Source: Bacteroidota bacterium (GTDB taxonomy: Bacteria; Bacteroidota; Rhodothermia; Rhodothermales; UBA10348). From it: a stretch of 64,000 bases of DNA. The stretch covers positions 62,001-126,000 of the forward strand of contig JAJCYQ010000046.1 of the NCBI GenBank assembly GCA_029262835.1, given 5' to 3'. The translations under genes and the position numbers were made by a program. The notes beneath the pieces were generated by a model, which saw only the letters and a program-made list of their open reading frames with translations, searched no databases and was not told the origin of the DNA. Each line of letters opens with the position of its first letter. Positions within the stretch are counted from its first letter, which is position 1. Below are positions 35,044-44,536 of the stretch, in pieces.

Positions 35044-36245
35044 TCGTGTCCTGGCGAGACGGCAAGGTTTTCCAGACAGCGCTGTTATCCGTTACCGTGC
35101 TGCTGTCCATGTCGGTTTGGTTCAGCGCGTCGGCAGTCGTACCGCAGTTGACACTCGCCTGGTCCCTGTCCCCGGGCCAGCAGGCCTGGATGACGATGGC
35201 CGTGCAGCTTGGATTTGTCGTCGGGGCACTGCTGGGCGCGGTATACAATGTGTCTGACCGTATCCTGGCGACGCACCTCGTCGGTATGAGCACGCTCGTC
35301 GGAGGCGTGGCCACGGCACTGTTTGCTTTCTCGGGTACCGGACCATCGGGCGCCATCGTGCTCCGGTTTGTGACCGGCGTGGCCATGGCCGGTGTCTATC
35401 CACCAGGAATGAAGGTCATGTCCAGTTGGTGCCAGAAGGACAGGGGTCTGTGTATTGGTGTGCTCGTAGGCGCCCTTACCCTGGGATCAGGGCTGCCGCA
35501 CCTCGTCAACGGGCTGGCAGGGGGCTCTGGAGGTATTCCTCCATGGCAATGGGTCATGGGCGGTACGGCTATTCTGGCGGGCGTGGCTGCTGTTCCGGCG
35601 TTCACCCTCCTGAAAATGGGTCCACATGTCGTAAAGGCCGGATCGTTTCACTGGCGGCATGCGCTGGAGGGGTTCACGCATCCAGGTGCCCGCGCCGCCA
35701 ACATCGGCTACTTCGGCCATATGTGGGAACTCTATGCCATGTGGGCCTGGGCACCCATTCTGCTTCTGGCGGCCTACGAGTCGGCCGGGTGGAGTCCTAC
35801 GGCCGCCCGTTTTTCCGCGTTCGGAATTTTTGCCGTTGGTGCGGTGGCCTGTGTACTGGCTGGGTATTGGGCCGATCGGGTAGGGCGCGTTCGTGTCACA
35901 TCGCTCTCCCTGGCCGTCTCGGGGGCGTGTTGTCTTGGGGTGGGCTTCCTGTTTCACAGCCCCGTCCTGCTCACGCTTATTTGCCTCGTGTGGGGCTTCG
36001 CTGTGATTGCGGACAGTGCCCAGTTCAGCGCCCTCGTGTCCGAGGAAATCAACCCGGCATGGACCGGGACCGCGCTGCAGGTGCAGACGAGCACGGGTTT
36101 TCTTGTCACGATGATATCCCTGCAACTGATCCCGTGGTTGGTTGATCGTGTGGGATTTGAGTGGGCCTTCAGCGTGCTGGCGCTCGGACCCGTCACCGCG
36201 CTGCTCTACCGCCGGTACGCGCGTGATCTGCCCGGTCGGGCGTGA
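35040..36245 (+). CDS. Major facilitator superfamily transporter
   Basis: This 401-residue membrane protein has twelve predicted hydrophobic helices and the MFS loop motif between helices 8 and 9 (GYWADRVGRVRV). The N-terminal half includes VVPQLTLAWSLSPGQQAWMTMAVQLGFVVGALLGAVYNVSDR, similar to CynX/NimT-like or general permeases of the family. The substrate cannot be deduced. The ATGA overlap with the metzincin gene implies co-translation, which may mean export or uptake of products linked to that peptidase, but this is a guess. The next gene is convergent. Confidence 0.88.
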   Translation: MIVSWRDGKVFQTALLSVTVLLSMSVWFSASAVVPQLTLAWSLSPGQQAWMTMAVQLGFVVGALLGAVYNVSDRILATHLVGMSTLVGGVATALFAFSGTGPSGAIVLRFVTGVAMAGVYPPGMKVMSSWCQKDRGLCIGVLVGALTLGSGLPHLVNGLAGGSGGIPPWQWVMGGTAILAGVAAVPAFTLLKMGPHVVKAGSFHWRHALEGFTHPGARAANIGYFGHMWELYAMWAWAPILLLAAYESAGWSPTAARFSAFGIFAVGAVACVLAGYWADRVGRVRVTSLSLAVSGACCLGVGFLFHSPVLLTLICLVWGFAVIADSAQFSALVSEEINPAWTGTALQVQTSTGFLVTMISLQLIPWLVDRVGFEWAFSVLALGPVTALLYRRYARDLPGRA

Positions 36246-36272
36246 CAGCTTCACTACGTCTTGAACGGGCTT

Positions 36273-39140
36273 TTATACGGTCATGAGCACGAAACCAGCC
36301 CACATGCGTGGATTGGCCAGTGGGGATTGTTCGCGGATGAACGACAGCTTGGCATTGCGCAGCGCTTCATGTGGTGTGAGTCCAGAGAGAAGTTCCCTGT
36401 AAAAGCGCAGCATGAACTCGCTTGTAGCCATGTCGTCCACGGCCCAGTTGGAGACAAGTGCGTGTTCCACGCCCGACAATCCCAGAGCTACCCCGAAATC
36501 GAAAGCGGCTGACGACCCACCGGTTCGGAGTGCCGATTCGCAGGAACTGAGAACAAGCAGGTTGGCCTCTACCTGCATTCCTGCGAGTTCCGCTGGGCTC
36601 AGTATGTCAGCCACCGAGTCGGTCAGTAATCTGGAAATAGCCGGGGCGGCCATGATGATCCCCGAGTTGTGGGGCAGATCCTGGTCGAAAAAGCTGTGGG
36701 TTGCCAGATGCACGATATCATGCCGCGACTGCATGCGTCTTTCAAACAGTCGTGTCGTGACGTTGCGGACATAGGACACACGGGCGAGGTCCTGCCCTCT
36801 TAGAAGGGTGAGCAGCGAGGCCGTCTCGAGGCGGGCACCCGGAAGTGGCGTGTCCGCTTGCCGATCGGGAGTGGATAGGGGTATATCCAGGCTCCTGTTG
36901 AAGCCTACGTCCATGACCGCTGCCCGGACCGGCTGCGCGTCCGAAATCTCCAGGAGGGGGGCGGCCGTAGCCCAGGCTGTACCTGAAATTGCATATCTGA
37001 GCGCGACACTTTCCACCATATACCTGAATTCAACCACATCGGGCTGCGGGAGCAGGTCAAATGGGACGTTGAACAGATTTTCGTCGGCTGAGATGACCAG
37101 CGTATGATCATCCAGCCAGGGCAACAGCGGTCGCAGCAGCACGTCCGAAGTATGCCTCGCTGCTGGTTCAAAGACATAGCGGGAGTTGCCACTTAGTGCC
37201 TGGAACAGGCTGTCGACGGCATGCGCTATGCCATTCGCCTGGTTTACCGGCACGACGAGTGCCGTGTCGGGTCGAACGATCAGAGCGTGCAGGACGCGTT
37301 GGTTGCTTCCCCACACGAAATGCAGGAACGCTTCCTCACGCTGCCTGGCGTGCGCACGCGCTTCGTCGAGTGTCAACCAGGGATTCGGCAGGTCTTCAGA
37401 GGCGTTCAGGCGTACGGTCTGCTCGAACTGCAGTTGCAATCGCACCCGTTCCGCCACAAGTGCCCGGCGGCTCTCTTCCAACCCTCTGCGCTCCGCACGG
37501 ACCATCGCAGATTCAGCGGCCAGGAGCTCCTCCATCTGCTCATGCGACCATTCTGTGCTCTCTCGGTGACGACTGACCCGGCGAGCGAACAGGTTTTTAA
37601 TGATCTCTGCATGCTCCCAGGCCTTTTCCAGATCATTGTCCCCTACGGCATGCTCAAACAGAGCACGATGCAGATCGAGGGCCTGCGTGTACCACTGCCG
37701 ATCGAATTTGAGCGACCAGGAATCCGACTGGATCCGCTCAGCGGTCCTGGCGGCCAGTTCCGCTCGTTCCCTGGCATGCTCTCCACCGACATCCAGAAGA
37801 AGTCGATTGGCTTCAAGCCAGAGGGAGATACTCTCTTCGGCAGGGGGATTACTTGTGAGCACGGAGTCTGAAACGGGTGACCACGTGCATGTCCGAACGC
37901 ACGTATCTACCCATTCCAGGTAGCGTTTGGCCGATTCAGCGTGTCCGGCCTCCAGCAAAACGGTTGCCAGTCGGTTGGCGAGGCGGAAGGCCACCGGATG
38001 CATGGCGGCCCGAGCAGACCAGAGGGCGTAGTCGAGCGCGTCAGTGGCTTCGTCGACACGCCCTTCCTGCACCATGAGCCGGGACCTGTCTACTTCAAAG
38101 ACCCAGAGACCCGGGGTGGACTCGAGGCCGTGTCGCCTGGCGATGGCCGAAACGAGATCGGCGTGCTGGTGGGCAGCTTCCCGGTCGCCATTCCGGATGT
38201 AAAGCGTTGTCAGGTTGGCAAGTGTGTTGATCAAAGTGGCCGAGCTGTCGCCATGCACGGCACGTTTTATGCGGAGTGAGCGGGAGAGCGCTTCAATGGC
38301 TTCTTCATCCCGCTCCAGGTGGATCAGGGCGAGCCCCCCATTGTTCACAGCATAGGCGTACTCCGGATCGAACGCGCCGGCACGCGCTTTCCAGATGTCT
38401 GCCGCCCGCTCGTGGAAGTACAACGCTTTCTCGTACTCACCGAGCGAATGAAAGACATTGCCCAGATTCCCGATCGTTCCTCCTGTTTTCGGATGCTCCC
38501 CACCAAGCAGTTCAACGCGCCGCCGGTACACGTCCAGATGAACGTCGAGCGCCTGCGACGAGCGCCCTGTACGCCAGTACACGTTACCCATATTGTTGCG
38601 CGTATTGAGCTCGAAATACTCCGCAATGCGGCTGTTGCCAGGGTTGGCGTCGAGGGCTTCGAAATAACGGGACAGGCTCTCCTCGTACCGTGATGCCGTC
38701 TGGTCGGCGTAACCGAGTACGTGCAGCCCATAGGAGAGGACAAGGCGGGCATCGGCGTCCCTGGGTCCTTCCGCATCCACACGGGAGGTGGCTTCTCGAC
38801 AGGCGGCCTGGATGCCGCTCGAGCCATTGTACTTCCCGCTACGGATAAGAATTTCGAACATGCCGCAGGAGCGTACAATGTGCTCCACGGGCGTAGCTGG
38901 CTCTGTCAGGGGGCGCTCAAGGAAGAGGCCAGCCTCGGCATAGCGCTGCTGGGCGATATACGAGAGCGCGACGAGCAGCTCATCGATTTCCGTGACAGGA
39001 TCTGACTGCTGCTGGATGACATCATCATGCCTCGAAGACAGGAACAGCTCAGCCGTTGTGTCGACGGCATTGCACGAGCCGCTCACAAGGAGCCACGTGA
39101 AGAAGGCGGAGAGCGCTATTGTAACGAGATGTCTGGGCAT
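36273..39140 (-). CDS. Exported TPR-CHAT (caspase-like) protein
   Basis: This 955-residue protein starts with a secretory signal (LVTIALSAFFTWLLVSGSCNA). About 450 residues of TPR repeats follow (for example RSSQALDVHLDVYRRRVELLGGEHPKT and EYEKALYFHERAADIW), then a helical linker and a C-terminal CHAT domain (about 640-955). The caspase-type dyad is intact: H815 in HLATHSFF and C867 in LVLSSCESALRTGG. CHAT proteases cut target proteins when their TPR part is engaged. Most well-studied ones are cytoplasmic, so an export signal is notable. The sequence before the first cysteine is not a good lipobox. Neighbours are unrelated. Confidence 0.9.
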   Translation of the reverse strand: MPRHLVTIALSAFFTWLLVSGSCNAVDTTAELFLSSRHDDVIQQQSDPVTEIDELLVALSYIAQQRYAEAGLFLERPLTEPATPVEHIVRSCGMFEILIRSGKYNGSSGIQAACREATSRVDAEGPRDADARLVLSYGLHVLGYADQTASRYEESLSRYFEALDANPGNSRIAEYFELNTRNNMGNVYWRTGRSSQALDVHLDVYRRRVELLGGEHPKTGGTIGNLGNVFHSLGEYEKALYFHERAADIWKARAGAFDPEYAYAVNNGGLALIHLERDEEAIEALSRSLRIKRAVHGDSSATLINTLANLTTLYIRNGDREAAHQHADLVSAIARRHGLESTPGLWVFEVDRSRLMVQEGRVDEATDALDYALWSARAAMHPVAFRLANRLATVLLEAGHAESAKRYLEWVDTCVRTCTWSPVSDSVLTSNPPAEESISLWLEANRLLLDVGGEHARERAELAARTAERIQSDSWSLKFDRQWYTQALDLHRALFEHAVGDNDLEKAWEHAEIIKNLFARRVSRHRESTEWSHEQMEELLAAESAMVRAERRGLEESRRALVAERVRLQLQFEQTVRLNASEDLPNPWLTLDEARAHARQREEAFLHFVWGSNQRVLHALIVRPDTALVVPVNQANGIAHAVDSLFQALSGNSRYVFEPAARHTSDVLLRPLLPWLDDHTLVISADENLFNVPFDLLPQPDVVEFRYMVESVALRYAISGTAWATAAPLLEISDAQPVRAAVMDVGFNRSLDIPLSTPDRQADTPLPGARLETASLLTLLRGQDLARVSYVRNVTTRLFERRMQSRHDIVHLATHSFFDQDLPHNSGIIMAAPAISRLLTDSVADILSPAELAGMQVEANLLVLSSCESALRTGGSSAAFDFGVALGLSGVEHALVSNWAVDDMATSEFMLRFYRELLSGLTPHEALRNAKLSFIREQSPLANPRMWAGFVLMTV

Positions 39141-39223
39141 GCGTGACCAATAGACACAGCATGCATGCAGACATAACCTCGTCCGAGAAAAAAATTAAGC
39201 CCTCTACTTCTTCAGCATACCGG

Positions 39224-41722
39224 CTAGAAATCCGCCGTAATCCGCACGTTTACGAGTCTCGGTGTGAGCCGCGTCGGCACGCGCTGCCAGATACCGTCTG
39301 AATCCGGCACCCAACTGTAGGAGACGGTATTGGTCATGTCAAACAGGTTCAGGATTTCGGCCGTGAGTTGCATGGACAGCCGCGAGCCAGTGACCTCAGG
39401 ACCGATCGTCTTGCTGGCGCCGATATCAAACCGGAAGAAACGGGGGTACCGGGCCGAGAACCGGTCCCCGGGTGCCTGTGTGATCAGGTTTCCGACCTGT
39501 GGGCCTGGTTTGGGTGGCGTATACGGAAGCCCTGATCCATAGAGGGTGCGCATGTGGAGCTTCCATGTGGGATCGCTGGGGATATAATCCTGCAGGAAGA
39601 CCGAGATCGTGTGGCGCTGGTCCGTGGGGCGCGCGAGCAGGCCCTGGTTCTCCGGCGTCACGAACTCATCGTCAAACCGTTCGCGTGCAACGAGATAGCT
39701 GTAGTTGATCCAGCTCTCGAGTCCCGGCACGAGTTCACCCCGAAGCTGCATGTCGAGACCATAATGCCGCCCGGAGGCGTCGTTCTCGCCCGAATAACGC
39801 ACGCGCACATTTTCCACATCGTAGGAAATCATGTTCGTGATGCGCTTGTAGTAGGCCTCGCCGCGCAGATACACCCGCCGGCCCGGCAGGAACACCTCGC
39901 CTCCCATGATGACCTGGTCGGAGCGCTGTGACTTGAGATCATCGTTCAGCGCTCCCAGAATGGTTTCGCCGACTTCCGGTTTACCCCGCAACTCCCGGTA
40001 TGTCGGGGCCTGGTAATAAATGCCTGCCGATCCGAAAAGCGTCGTGTTGACCGACTGGCGAAGCGTGAAGGAGGCCCGCGGTGACACGGTCACCTCTCCG
40101 GTGAACGAATAGTAGTCCGTGCGCAGGCCGCCGGTTATCATCAGTTTCCCCGGGTCGCTCCCTATGGCGTCGAAGGATTCCTGGACATGGAACGACGACT
40201 GCCACGCACCGAAACTGGCCGTATCTCTCAGGCTGTCGGCCACGATACGGACCACTTCGCCATCGAGCCCCTGGCCGACGACCACGTTTTTCTCGTCAAT
40301 CCGGTCGTCGAAATCAAGACGACGAACGCTCCATCCGGCTTCCGCGACGTGCCGGTTGTTTGAATACATATACCGGCCCTGTCCGGTAAGCGTCTGTACC
40401 TCGACACTGTTGTCAGCAAACTCTTCCTGCCGGCTCTGTCCGGTCTGGATAAGCCCTTCGCCGTCCTGCGGGTTGTCCGACCCCGGGTCCACGTTGAATA
40501 GAAGCGACGTGCCCGAGAGGTCGAGCTCTTCCGTCTCTGCCGTATCGAAGAAGCTTATATCGTGCTCAATGCGCGTATTCGTTGTCAGCCGGTTGGAAAG
40601 ACGCACGCCAAAGAATGCCGTGTCGTAGCCGTCCAATTCGAGGTTGTCCGAATCGAACTGAACCCAGAGCGACTGCAGGTTCGACGGCGCAACGGCCGAG
40701 TTCTGCGACAGCGATCCGAAGAACGTCTTGCGCGAATTGGGATCGAGTTCAAAATCGTTCGATGCCAGCATTCCCAGGAATTCGATTTCCTGGCCCATAC
40801 TGATTTCGTATCCGGCATAGAACTGACCGTCGAGGTACTGCGGCTGGTATTCTCCCTGCAGTTCCTGTGTCTGGAAGAAACGCCTCGCCTGGGCCACGCG
40901 GACCGAGCCCATGAGTCCGAGGCGTCCACCCATGGTCGATCCCGAGCCGGTCACACCGTAATCGAGCAGTGACGCGTACCCGCTCATCTCAAAGGGATCG
41001 TTCGTGCGCTGCGGACGCTTGTACTGCACGTCAACCGCTGAGGACAGCTTTCCGCCATAGCGCGCCGGAAATCCACCGGTATAGAGCGTAATGCGCTCGG
41101 CCATGTCCGAGTTGACGAGAGAGAGGCCTTCCTGCTCGCCCGTGCGCGGACGGAAGGGCAGGAAAATCTCGAAGCCGTTCACGAAGAAGAGGTTCTCGTT
41201 GAACCCGCCACCACGCACAGAGAACTGGTTGGAGAGTTCGTTATTGGCCGAAACGCCCGGCAGAATGCGCAGCGCGCGCAGGGCATCGCGCACCGGTACC
41301 GGAATATCGTCGACCGTTTCCGGAGAAATCTCGAAGACGCCGGCCTCGAGCGGTGCGCGGGCTTCCACCGTCACCTCTTCCATCGACGCAATGGACTCCT
41401 TGAGCACGACGTTGCGCGAAATAATGCGCCTCGGCTCCACATCGACCGTATCGAGCTGTGCTTCGAACCCGATCGATGAATACCGGAGCACGAAGCGTCC
41501 CATGGGCAGCCGGAGTTCGTATCGACCATCCACATCCGCGGCGGTACCGAAATTGGTGCCGTTCACAACGACCGATGCGCCTGGTACCGGGAACCCAGTC
41601 TCCGCCTCGGTGATCCGGCCCACGACCGAGCCCCATTCCTGGGCGGCGGCAGTCCGGTCTGCAAAAAGAAAGAGAAGGGCACTGAGCACGAGGCAGGTCG
41701 TGCGGAGGCGATTACGTCGCAT
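39224..41722 (-). CDS. TonB-dependent outer-membrane receptor with carboxypeptidase-like N-terminal domain
   Basis: This 832-residue protein has a signal peptide and a carboxypeptidase-D regulatory-like domain (about 28-115: GRITEAETGFPVPGASVVVNG). The plug domain (about 130-235) carries the LPGVSANNELSNQFSVRGGG motif, and a 22-strand type barrel ends in VNVRITADF with C-terminal phenylalanine. It imports large or scarce ligands using TonB energy. No SusD partner is adjacent. An esterase lipoprotein lies 110 bases upstream on the same strand, so a siderophore or glycoconjugate ligand is possible but unproven. Confidence 0.93.
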   Translation of the reverse strand: MRRNRLRTTCLVLSALLFLFADRTAAAQEWGSVVGRITEAETGFPVPGASVVVNGTNFGTAADVDGRYELRLPMGRFVLRYSSIGFEAQLDTVDVEPRRIISRNVVLKESIASMEEVTVEARAPLEAGVFEISPETVDDIPVPVRDALRALRILPGVSANNELSNQFSVRGGGFNENLFFVNGFEIFLPFRPRTGEQEGLSLVNSDMAERITLYTGGFPARYGGKLSSAVDVQYKRPQRTNDPFEMSGYASLLDYGVTGSGSTMGGRLGLMGSVRVAQARRFFQTQELQGEYQPQYLDGQFYAGYEISMGQEIEFLGMLASNDFELDPNSRKTFFGSLSQNSAVAPSNLQSLWVQFDSDNLELDGYDTAFFGVRLSNRLTTNTRIEHDISFFDTAETEELDLSGTSLLFNVDPGSDNPQDGEGLIQTGQSRQEEFADNSVEVQTLTGQGRYMYSNNRHVAEAGWSVRRLDFDDRIDEKNVVVGQGLDGEVVRIVADSLRDTASFGAWQSSFHVQESFDAIGSDPGKLMITGGLRTDYYSFTGEVTVSPRASFTLRQSVNTTLFGSAGIYYQAPTYRELRGKPEVGETILGALNDDLKSQRSDQVIMGGEVFLPGRRVYLRGEAYYKRITNMISYDVENVRVRYSGENDASGRHYGLDMQLRGELVPGLESWINYSYLVARERFDDEFVTPENQGLLARPTDQRHTISVFLQDYIPSDPTWKLHMRTLYGSGLPYTPPKPGPQVGNLITQAPGDRFSARYPRFFRFDIGASKTIGPEVTGSRLSMQLTAEILNLFDMTNTVSYSWVPDSDGIWQRVPTRLTPRLVNVRITADF

Positions 41723-41831
41723 ACGGTTGGAGCGTGTTGGAAAATGGATCGTATCGCTGTTTCAGTAGGCTCCTCGGGTTGTTGAGCGGAGTGAGACGAG
41801 TATGCTCACGACTCGTTCCAATAGGTACGCG

Positions 41832-42857
41832 TTATTGCACTCCGAGCAGGAACTGAAGTGGCAGGTGGACGCGCCGTCTCCAGTCGGCTTCTGTGTGGGC
41901 GTGCCCATCGAAAACGTGGCTGGTCATGTTGGATGCGCCCGCCGCGCCAAGGGCCCGGTCCACATCGCGCTGGTAGGCCCCGTACTGGCTGTCGAGTGTC
42001 TCCGTGCCCCGGTCCATATAGAGCCGATGCGTCGCAGGCAGGGGAGGTTGGTCTGCGAACCAGTCGAGCATGTAGTCGCCCACGACGGGCCAGTGTGTGG
42101 ACAGCGCCGCCGCGCCCCCGAACACGTCCGGGCGCTTGTACAGGGCATAGATGGAGGCCAGGCCGCCCATGCTCGATCCCATGATGAAGGTGTTCGCGGG
42201 CCCCTTCTCGATGCGGTACCGGGACTCGGCCCACGGCATGAGTTCGTCGGTGATGAAGGTCAGGTATTCGTTTCCGAGGAGCGGTTGGGTTGCCGGAATG
42301 TTCACGCCGGCCTCGAGCTGCCTGCGGGCCTCGGCGAGCGTATCGACAGGAAAATAGTCGGTAAGGACATCCTCGGGGGCCAGCTCCACTATTCTCAGCG
42401 GGCCGCTTTCAATGGCAACCACGATGGCCGGGCGAATGGCGGCGGAGTCCACGAGAGCCGGGATGACTTCGTCGACTGCCCAGTCCTTGCCAGAGAAGAC
42501 GGATCCGGCCGGATCGAACACATTCTGGCCATCGTGCATGTAGATGACGGGGAAGTCGGCACTGGGCGAGGTGTCGTAGGCGGGCGGAAGCCAGACGTGC
42601 ACGCGGCGCGCGGCAATGTGCACCGATGGCACGAGGGCCGCCGGCTCGAGGTGACCCGAAACGCCGAGCGACGGCTCCGGAAAAATGGGCACAGCCGCCC
42701 AGTCAAAGGCGGCAGCGGCAGGGGCGGGCTCGTTGGCGCTCTCCGGTGTACGCGGCTCGCCTCCACAGGCCGCCAGGGCAAATACGACGAGGCCAGCGGT
42801 GACGACCCCGGTCAGTAAGCGAAGCCATCTGGTCCCATTTGATGTGCGCCGTACCAT
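41832..42857 (-). CDS. Esterase-D-like alpha/beta hydrolase lipoprotein
   Basis: This 341-residue protein begins with a lipoprotein signal (FALAAC, lipid cysteine C31). A PF00756-type alpha/beta hydrolase domain follows. The HDGQNVF strand is typical, the nucleophile is Ser229 in GSSMGG, and the final histidine is probably in FDGHAHTEADW. I start at ATG 42857, one base after the proS stop; the longer open frame to 42932 overlaps proS and only delays the signal peptide. The family includes esterases acting on feruloyl-, acyl- or siderophore esters. Position before a TonB-dependent receptor gene allows a siderophore hydrolase, but no motif proves it. Confidence 0.85.
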   Translation of the reverse strand: MVRRTSNGTRWLRLLTGVVTAGLVVFALAACGGEPRTPESANEPAPAAAAFDWAAVPIFPEPSLGVSGHLEPAALVPSVHIAARRVHVWLPPAYDTSPSADFPVIYMHDGQNVFDPAGSVFSGKDWAVDEVIPALVDSAAIRPAIVVAIESGPLRIVELAPEDVLTDYFPVDTLAEARRQLEAGVNIPATQPLLGNEYLTFITDELMPWAESRYRIEKGPANTFIMGSSMGGLASIYALYKRPDVFGGAAALSTHWPVVGDYMLDWFADQPPLPATHRLYMDRGTETLDSQYGAYQRDVDRALGAAGASNMTSHVFDGHAHTEADWRRRVHLPLQFLLGVQ

Positions 42858-42858
42858 G

Positions 42859-44343
42859 TCAGTACGCCCGGGCATAGAGTACGCGCCGCGCCGATGGCGC
42901 CCCGGAGACCGGGTCAGTTCCGGGAGCTTCATCTTCCGGCCACGTTCCCTCTACCGGGATGCAGCGGATCGTGGCTTTTGATTCCTCCTTGATGCGCGCC
43001 TCGGTTTCGGCCGTGCCGTCCCAGTGCATGCGGATAAACCCACCTTCCTCGTCGAGCACCTGTTTGAACGTATCGTAGTCGTCAACAATGCGCGTGTTCG
43101 CTTCCCGATAGGCGAGTGCCCGCTCGTAAAGTCCAACCTGGATGCCATCGAGCAACGTCTGGATCTCATCGGCAAGGCCCTCGCGCGATACCGACATTTT
43201 CTCACGCGTATCACGCCGCGCCAGTTCTACCGTACCGTTTTCGACATCCCGCGGGCCGAGGGCCAGACGGATAGGGACGCCCTGCACTTCATATTCGTTG
43301 AATTTCCAGCCCGGCCGGTAGCCTTCACGGTCGTCGACTTTCATGCGGACACCGGCAGATCGCAGTTCGGCGGCGATGGTGGCCGCTTCTGCCAGCACGC
43401 GTTCCCGGTCTTCATCCGAGCGGTAAATGGGAATAAGCACGACCTGTGTCGGAGCCAAGCGGGGCGGAATAATGAGTCCCTGGTCATCGGAGTGCACCAT
43501 GATCAGGGCGCCAATGAGTCGGGTCGATACGCCCCATGAGGTGGCCCACACGTACTCCAGTTCATTGTCCCTGTTCTGGAACTGGCAATCGAACGCCTTG
43601 GCAAAGTTCTGTCCGAGGAAATGGGACGTACCGGCCTGGAGCGCCTTGCCATCCTGCATGAGCGCCTCAATGCAGTATGTATCGACGGCTCCGGCGAAGC
43701 GTTCCGATGCCGTCTTGACGCCCCTCACAACGGGCATGGCCATCCATTCTTCGGCAAACGTTGCGTATACATCCAACATCTGGAGAGTCTCCTCTACGGC
43801 TTCATCGCGCGTGGCATGCGCCGTATGCCCCTCCTGCCAGAGGAATTCCATGGTGCGCAGGAAGAGACGCGTACGCATTTCCCAGCGGACGACGTTGGCC
43901 CACTGGTTGTACTTCCGGGGAAGGTCACGCCAGGACTGGATCCACTTGGCGTACGTATCCCACATGATGGTCTCAGAGGTCGGGCGGACTACCAGGTTTT
44001 CATCCAGCTTGGAATCTGGATCGGCGATAAGCCCCAGTTCGGGGTCGAGCTTCAACCGGGAGTGGGTTATGACGGCGCATTCCTTGGCGAACCCTTCGAC
44101 GTGCTCGGCCTCGCGCGCCATGAAAGATTGCGGGATGAAGAGCGGAAAGTAGACATTCTCATGCCCGGTCTCCTTGAACATGTCGTCGAGCGCCCGCTGC
44201 ATGTTCTCCCACAGCGCGTAGCCGGTTGGCCGGATAATCATGCAACCGCGTACGGGGGAGTAGTCGGCCAGTTTGGCGTGTTTCACGACATCCAGGTACC
44301 ACTGGGAATAATCGCTCTGTCTGGGTGTGATTGCGTCAGCCAT
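42859..44343 (-). CDS. proS: Prolyl-tRNA synthetase, archaeal/eukaryotic type
   Basis: This 494-residue class II synthetase charges tRNA-Pro. It lacks the editing domain inserted between motifs 2 and 3 in most bacterial enzymes and ends in a tyrosine (RVLYARAY), both typical of the archaeal/eukaryotic-type ProRS. Class II motifs are visible: motif 2 [20 protein letters not shown] with the FLR arginine and motif 3 [20 protein letters not shown] lies upstream. The C-terminal zinc-binding-like domain starts near residue 400. The gene is adjacent to and likely co-transcribed with the esterase lipoprotein, one base downstream. Confidence 0.96.
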   Translation of the reverse strand: MADAITPRQSDYSQWYLDVVKHAKLADYSPVRGCMIIRPTGYALWENMQRALDDMFKETGHENVYFPLFIPQSFMAREAEHVEGFAKECAVITHSRLKLDPELGLIADPDSKLDENLVVRPTSETIMWDTYAKWIQSWRDLPRKYNQWANVVRWEMRTRLFLRTMEFLWQEGHTAHATRDEAVEETLQMLDVYATFAEEWMAMPVVRGVKTASERFAGAVDTYCIEALMQDGKALQAGTSHFLGQNFAKAFDCQFQNRDNELEYVWATSWGVSTRLIGALIMVHSDDQGLIIPPRLAPTQVVLIPIYRSDEDRERVLAEAATIAAELRSAGVRMKVDDREGYRPGWKFNEYEVQGVPIRLALGPRDVENGTVELARRDTREKMSVSREGLADEIQTLLDGIQVGLYERALAYREANTRIVDDYDTFKQVLDEEGGFIRMHWDGTAETEARIKEESKATIRCIPVEGTWPEDEAPGTDPVSGAPSARRVLYARAY

Positions 44344-44536
44344 AGTGTACAGCAGGTGGTGTAAATCGCGGACATGCGTTTGCTTCGTGCGCCTATATAC
44401 GGTGATTCAGGCAGGCAAGCTGAAGTTGGTCCGGTATTTGCTCCACTTTTCATGTAGGGAGCGATGCTTCGTCCATGCGAAACTTTGGGCGGGCTGACTC
44501 TTTACTGTAGATAACCGCGCTTACAGAGAGGCTGAC

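Noticed and set aside
44344-44536. Divergent gap between proS and the repeat lipoprotein as a site for a tRNA or riboswitch
   Set aside because: I see no tRNA-like cloverleaf elements or conserved riboswitch segments; it probably just holds promoters for both genes.
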